Source: Fragilariopsis cylindrus CCMP1102
Taxonomy: Eukaryota > Bacillariophyta > Bacillariophyceae > Bacillariales > Bacillariaceae
Assembly (NCBI GenBank): GCA_900095095.1
Contig: FMBT01000080.1
Location: 1-37,674 of the forward strand
Length of the DNA stretch: 37,674 nt
Reading direction: 5' to 3'
The notes beneath the pieces are model-generated. The model worked only from the letters and a program-made list of their open reading frames with translations. It was not told the origin of the DNA and ran no database searches. How positions within the stretch are numbered: the stretch's first letter is position 1; each line of letters starts with the position of its first letter. Positions 31,766 to 37,674 of this stretch are shown one piece after another. Position numbers and translations under genes: made by a program.

Positions 31766-34700
31766 TTATGACTGTTGCGTTGATTGCTGCGCTGCCTGGG
31801 CACGCATTTGATCAGCGGCTAGAAAGACTTTCTGGCAATTTGCAACTGAATCAGGAGGTAAGGCAGCCTGGACTTGCTGATATGCTTCGGGTTCCCGTTG
31901 AAAGGCGGCCTTCAAAGTGTCGCTAAAAAAAAGAAGCTCGTCCACTCGATCTAGCGGAGAAGTAAAATCCTCATCAACGTCTTCACTTTCGTCCCAATCA
32001 CCACCTAACAAGAATTTCGCCATGTCATCGTCCCAGCTAGTAACACCTTGTAGGGCCTTTCGGTAGGATTCATCTACTTCGTTCGTTACATCCTCATCTT
32101 CGCCAAAGCCTTGATCAACATCCCCAATATCCTCTTCTTTCTCGTCATCGTCTGGCAAATTATCGTCATGAGCTGCCGTTTCACCGCCTTCAGCCTCTGT
32201 CTTTAGAGAAATGGTCATACGGATCATGGCATCGATGAGAGAGGGAAGCGCCGATTGAATTGACACAGGCAAAGTAGCTGCCGGTATTGCTAATATAGAT
32301 GATAAACCGAGAACAGTAAGCTTTCGTGGAAGCCATCGATCCGTCATATCCTTCGTTTCAGCATCCGCCATCCATTTTTGGAAGACCTGTTGAGTGACTT
32401 CACGCTTCTCTAATTCGGCAAGTTCTAGTTGTGGATCATAATAGAGAGCTGACCCCAATACTTGATAAATTGAAATTCGGGTGAGTGTAATATCCGAATT
32501 AACTACTTGACCCAACTTGCCAAGAACAATCTCATTGATCGTTGAGATATACCCATCAACCTTCCCATGGCAGTTGTGTAAAACACCCATAAATAATGAC
32601 AATGCATGCCTGCATTCGCTTTCAGAAGATCGTTCGTTGGTTACGGTTTTAGCCACCATACTCACAATTAGATCAATATAAGGAATGTTTCCTTCAGGTA
32701 GTTGCGCTTTTCCAGCCAAGAACATATCTGGGGCCTTCTGGATATAGGCTTGCAAACACGGCACCATCATGTTAAGATAGTCATAAGCCCACTGATCAAA
32801 TGCGACATATATGAGAGGGAATGCTTGCCACAACTCGGGCGAAATATGATCCGGGAAGAAAGTAAGAAAAGTCAGGATATCCAACGCGCATTCGAGATAT
32901 TCGATGTATTCTCCATCGTTGCCCATGATTTTCAGAACAAGTGGAATCAATAGAGGTTCTAAATTTGTCATCATAGCAGGCTGATCGCATATTCCCTTGA
33001 GAACGGTTGCGATACATTCTAGACACTGAGCGGCTGCCATGGCTGCATCGTCGTCGTCATCATCTTCTCCAGCAGTGCAGTATTGATTGAACGCGTTACT
33101 AAGCTGAGTCACCAATTGAATTGCGTGGGGCTCGATGTGTTCCCCGAACTTATCAAGCAAAACTTGCAACGCACTGACGACTTCGTCATTACCAATCTCG
33201 TTCATTATTCTAAAATATTCAGTCAAGAGTTGAGGTAGAACTGGCAAAAGGGTTTGATCGGCACCGTCCGCTTCGATTAAGAATCGTAGTGCTTTGCTGG
33301 CCTCGATTTGTACCGGTAACGCAGGGTCGCTGAGTCTCTGCATCATAAATTGTAGCAACGTCCTTAAATTGGTACCGTCATCTGACCATGTGACGGTGGA
33401 AAATTGTTGTACCATCCAGCATGCACGATATCGAAGAAAGCCAATGGGAGAATTAAAATCAGGAAAGACAGACGTCACCAACAATCCTTCAATCTCGTTT
33501 GCGTATTTGTCCTTCGCCAGCAAAAACTTTGCTAACGATCCGAACATAAGCAACGCACCATCCTTTTCGACATGACTTTTCGTATCAGGAGGAGCCGCGC
33601 CATATCGTTTCAAGATTTCCGTCATACGGCCTAATAGAGGTTGCGTTACGTCCTGTCCACGATGTTTTACTAAATCCGTTACAAGTGTGATGGCAGACAT
33701 ACGAGGATCGTAAAAGTCGGCAAGAGGGCTATTTTGTCTATGGACAAATTCGTGGGGGTCATTTTCAAAGACGTCGACATCTTCCTCTGTCAGGCACATA
33801 GTGGGAAAGCAAACTTGGTACAACAAAAAGTCTAGATGTGGTTTGAGCAATTTGTACGTTGACGAAAGTTCAACGGCAAGGTCAACATAGGTTAAACATA
33901 AATGAACCACGCGGTCGGTACAAAATTGACCACTCGGTCGAAGGTTGAGAGTCTCGCAGACCGGTCCTAGGAATTGAGTAGCAACATTCTGTGAAAAGTA
34001 CTGAGCGAATACCTTGGAATCATCCTCAGCGTATGTGGGGATCCCATACCGTGAAAAAAGTCGGCTCATGATCTGTACAGCCCACTTTTTAACCTTCCAC
34101 CATGGCCAGGCATTACGTTCCTCGACCGACGTTGGTTGTCCTAACGGTGCTAACCCCGTCCCACCCTCGGGAAGTTTTTTCACCAGTGCCGCCTGCAAGA
34201 TATCTAACCAGGGTTGCATGGATTGTGGATTTTTAAGTGCGGGAGACGGTTCGCCATTGGCACCTCCACCCGGTAAGTAAAATTGTGTTGACGACCAAAA
34301 GATTTTAAGTATTTGTTTCAATACCATAGCGGCCTCTAACGAATTTTCATCGGGCGAGGAGAGTCTCTGTGCAAGCGGGAGTAGCAAAGGAAAGGCGGCA
34401 GCGACGATTTCGTTTAACGGTCCCCTTTGCTCCTTACTTTTGTATTCGTATCGTTTGCATACTTTCCGTAAGGCTAATAGAGCATTATGAACACGTAGAG
34501 CTTGACTCGGATCTGTTGATCCCTGTTGGACTGTATGTAATAAAGTCGGAATGAGATCAGGCCAACGTTCAGGAAAGTCATGAATGACGATTGTGTGTAA
34601 GGTTTCTGCCATTAAATCTCTAAGACTCTTCTCTGGTTCATCCAACAAGGCCGCAACCAAACCGGGTCGGATTATACCTTTGTCTTCGTCATCTAACAGA

Positions 34701-35146
34701 GGAGATTTTTTCCCATCCGCGTCCGATAAAGGATATCCAGCAAAATTGAGTCTTTCAGCCCAACATTCTCTACAGATATTCTTCAATTGGATGGACGCTG
34801 CCTGTCGTACTTCGAATTGAACCTACAACAAAATAGAAAGAGGTATACAAATACAAGGTTGAGCAAACATCCATATAATAACTATATAAGAAAGGAAAAG
34901 AAACATTACACCGTACTATTCGTCATCACTTATTTCTTTGAGGGCAATTCATGTCATAATGTAATACTCGACTCGACTCGATTAGACTAGACTCACCTTC
35001 TTTTCGGCAGCGACTTGTAATAGAAGAACTGTAGAGCCTTTGGTATGCTTTAAATTTCGGATCGTACTTTCCGCTGGACCACGAAGGTTGGCATCGGCAC
35101 AGAAGGATTGTTGTAACACTACGTGGAGTTGTTCAACGTCCATCAT
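31766..35146 (-). CDS. Importin-7/8-like karyopherin (two exons)
   Basis: HEAT-repeat nuclear transport receptor of the importin-beta family, probably the importin-7/8 (yeast Sxm1/Nmd5) branch. Exon 1 at 35146-34997 (50 codons, M-M-D-V-E-Q-L) and a 174-nt GT-AG intron (34996-34823) lead in phase 0 into exon 2 at 34822-31766, giving about 1068 residues, the usual length. The importin N-terminal domain signatures are V-R-Q-A-A-S-I-Q-L-K-N near the start of exon 2 and H-D-F-P-E-R-W-P-D. An acidic stretch (D-D-N-L-P-D-D-D-E-K-E-E-D-I and onward) sits near residue 920-960, as in importin-7/8, followed by a C-terminal segment. No frame break occurs over 3 kb. The cargo cannot be told from sequence. 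Confidence 0.88.
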
Positions 35147-35919
35147 GATAACGAAGAATTATGAAGGTTATAAATATAGTATTGCCGATGAATTTCAAAT
35201 GTGGATGGACTAACTGCGAGTTGTCACGACTAATTAGAACTTTTACTTCTTTAGGTTATTATAATGCTGCTCTTTTCATGTAAGGTTTTTTTTTGGTCCT
35301 TGTCGCTTTTGTTTATACGCATTGGTGTTTTGGTCAAGCAAAGTATTGTTCATCTGCTTATCGTAGACACAGAACAAAACACATCCTACCTAGTGACAAA
35401 TTAGCAAATTAGGGACTTTTAGACGCTAAAGCAAGCTTCGGGTGTAGTTAATTTGCGTGGCGGGCTAGCAGACTGAATTGAATGAAAAAAATAAATGAAA
35501 TTATCAATTGTATCAATTGTAATGATGTACAAGGTAGTTCAGTGGTCCACGCGCGACATAAAAAGAAGAAAATCGCGCGCGAAGATTGATTAATATTTTT
35601 TGTTTGGATGAAAAGTACACTGTATGCGAACAGCGAGGTTTTTTTACTACAGTAACTAACTTATTTATGTATTTATTACTGTACTGCATTGGTAAAGGAT
35701 CGAATTAGTAGTATGGCACATACATATACTTTGGAAGAGAAAAAGGAGGCAGGGACTAGATGTGAGCACAAGTGGACCATGCGTCCGATGCAAAAGCTTC
35801 CTCCGCTCCAACACATAGAAAAATACAGTATATGATAAAATACTCCCTATGTATATATATTGCATTTATTATATCATATTATATTATTGAGCAGAGGTTA
35901 TGTATTATTATTATTATTA
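35147..35919. other. Intergenic region upstream of importin
   Basis: 773 bp between the importin start and the SufE-BolA stop. It includes CG-rich alternating patches (GCGCGC near 35573-35580), the TACTGTA words near 35647 and 35679, and no supported gene. Confidence 0.5.
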
Positions 35920-37332
35920 TTATGACGCACTTTGTTGTGCAGCTTCCTCATCAGGAGTAAAAGATGTTATTTGAAGTGCTTCAATTTGTGGCATTAAATC
36001 TCCTAGTATCATATATATAAGTTGTTGTCGTTTAATTACATTCAATCCCTCAAAGGCTGGAGCTACAATGTATAAACCAAAATGGCTTTCACAGTCATCG
36101 CCATATTGATCAGAATTATCATCAAGTTGTACTGAAGTTGGTTGTAATGCCTGAAGGGACTGTACAATGGCCTTATATTTGGGACCACCTTCTTCATCGT
36201 CATCATCACTACTACTATCGTTGGTTTTGCTATTATTATTGACATCAACAGGTGTTGAAGTAGACTTTCCTTCTTCCGTTGTACTATTATTACTTGTGCC
36301 ACCCGCCGTTCCTTCTTCTTCTTCTTGTCGTCGAGCTGCTTCATCTAAAGACAATGCCTTATTTTTCATAGATTGTAACATATTAAGGAATCCATTATTA
36401 CGACCAGGTGTTAATGATTGATCAATTCGAGCGATTTTAATAAATTGTGGATCTACATTTTGAATAGCTTTTGCTGTATTACCGGACAAGCATCTAAATT
36501 TTTATGTTTGTATGTTTGTTTGTTTTCGTTTGTTTGTTAAATAAGAGCAAGAATATAATGGTTTTTAAAGAAGAGAAAAAAGGAGAATGAGAAACAATTA
36601 ATGTTGCTTTTTAATGGCGGAAGAAATTGATCAGTTCATTTCTTAAAACAGGAATGAAGAAATAAAGAATGCCCGATCGGTTAAACTAAATAAAACAAAA
36701 CGATTCGTTCCAACGACAAACGGCGGCGATTAATCATTACAGGACTTGTGTATACACACACACAATACAATTTTTATAAAGATATAATAATGATAAACTG
36801 TAAAACTTACCGGACCAATAATGCCACTAATCCTTTTGTCATTAAACCATCCGAATCACCTAAGAAATTAATCACATAATCATCCATATCTTTATTTATA
36901 TAGCTGATCCATCCACATAGACAGTAGAAAGACATCCTGGAACTTTATTTTCTAATATCTTGGAGATTCTGGTAAATTATTTGCTTCTTTTGTGGATTGT
37001 GCCATATATAGTAGTTGCTTATATCGTGTCTGTTCTTCTTGAATAATAGCAAATGCATTTGTTACTTTTTTCAATTCTGGTGTCATACCCCAATCATTCT
37101 CATCCTCCTCCAATAATTCAACATTTTCATGATCCTGCTGATCAGTAGTAGTAGTAGTACTACTACTACTAGCTGATAAATATAATTGTTGTTGTGCTGA
37201 TCTTCTATTTTGTTGAGGACCATTATTATTATTCGAATAAACAAATGCATTCGCAATACTTCTTGTTGCTGCCCACGGTCCCAACGACAACAACAATAGA
37301 AAAGAATTCGTTGTCATCATCATCATCATCAT
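35920..37332 (-). CDS. Plastid SufE-BolA fusion protein (two exons)
   Basis: Fe-S cluster assembly factor that activates the cysteine desulfurase of the plastid SUF system. The start at 37332 (M-M-M-M-M-M) is followed by a hydrophobic signal peptide ending in A-N-A-F, an A-x-A-F-type cleavage context used by diatoms for plastid import. SufE signatures follow: L-K-K-V-T-N-A-F-A-I-I, then N-K-V-P-G-C (catalytic Cys) and, over the intron, G-L-V-A-L-L-V-R-C-L-S-G and Q-S-L-T-P-G-R-N-N-G-F-L-N-M-L. The 317-nt intron (36810-36494, phase 2) joins the two. After an acidic Ser/Asn linker comes a BolA domain (S-H-F-G-L-Y-I-V-A-P-A-F-E-G) to the stop at 35920. Plant SufE1 proteins have the same SufE-BolA order. 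One-base breaks at about 36960 and about 36899 interrupt exon 1. Confidence 0.88.
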
Positions 37333-37674
37333 CGCTCGTTTTTTATGACAAATATCTGCTTTGGAGCCTGAACTGTTGTAGAACCTGGTGTTCTGTGCTT
37401 TCTTGTGGGTGCGTGGATGCTTGTGATGAACAAGTAGCGATTCGATTGCTATTTGAAAGACGACTTTCTAATGTATAGTAATAGTAATAGTTAGTGAGTT
37501 AGTTGTGTTCAAGCTTGATTTGTTGATATATGATGTTATAATGCTGTTGTCGGTATCGATTTGTTATTTCTTCCCGAGGAAAAGAAAAAGAAATTCCAAT
37601 CAATCCCACAGATGTTCATCGAACAGCGCACACTACTTCGTACTTCTAAAAAGTACTTCGTATGCTGACTACCA
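37333..37674. promoter_or_regulatory. Upstream region of SufE-BolA
   Basis: 342 bp of promoter up to the window end. At 37634-37662 there is an array of TACTTC half-sites (TACTTCGTACTTC, then AAGTACTTCGTA) resembling the palindromes upstream of three other genes. Confidence 0.35.

Noticed and set aside
1..37674. CRISPR arrays, operons or prokaryotic promoters
   Set aside because: None seen; introns, a tRNA without CCA and dispersed 5S show a eukaryotic nuclear genome.

Overview
The window is nuclear DNA from a photosynthetic stramenopile, most likely a diatom. The evidence is short GT-AG introns (117-317 nt), low GC with Asn/Gln/Ser/Thr homopeptides, an N-terminal presequence with an A-x-A-F-type cleavage context on a SufE-BolA protein, a bHLH-PAS factor of the kind found in diatoms, and a decayed Ty1/copia relic. 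The species cannot be told from the sequence.

Layout, left to right: thioredoxin (+); bHLH-PAS transcription factor (-, three exons, intact); leishmanolysin-like M8 metalloprotease (-); a single 5S rRNA gene (+); a Rad60/NIP45-like protein with two SUMO-like domains (-), divergent from a CMR1/WDR76-like WD40 protein (+) with an N-terminal PIP-box-like motif, the two sharing a promoter with an E2F-type site; a SELENOM/SELENOF-like selenoprotein with an in-frame TGA (-), divergent from a 2OG-Fe(II) dioxygenase (+); a secretory-pathway protein with two SET-like halves (+); a small hypothetical ORF (+); a multi-span membrane protein ending in KKKK (-); a copia RNase H relic (+); a coiled-coil multi-span membrane protein (+); a coiled-coil protein (+); tRNA-Asp(GTC) (+); an importin-7/8-like karyopherin (-); and a plastid SufE-BolA fusion (-).

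The genes do not form one pathway. Two themes recur. One is redox and Fe-S biology: thioredoxin, the selenoprotein and SufE-BolA. The other is genome maintenance: the Rad60-like/WDR76-like pair behind one promoter. The most notable item is the selenoprotein, because an ordinary gene caller would truncate it or start it at an internal Met.

Seven genes contain frame breaks. At all 18 breaks I traced, the downstream frame is recovered by one additional base, usually in or beside a short homopolymer. This looks like residual single-base deletions in a long-read assembly rather than gene decay; other long genes here (importin, SET, bHLH-PAS) are uninterrupted. Coordinates of the affected genes span the whole locus, and the breaks are listed in each entry.
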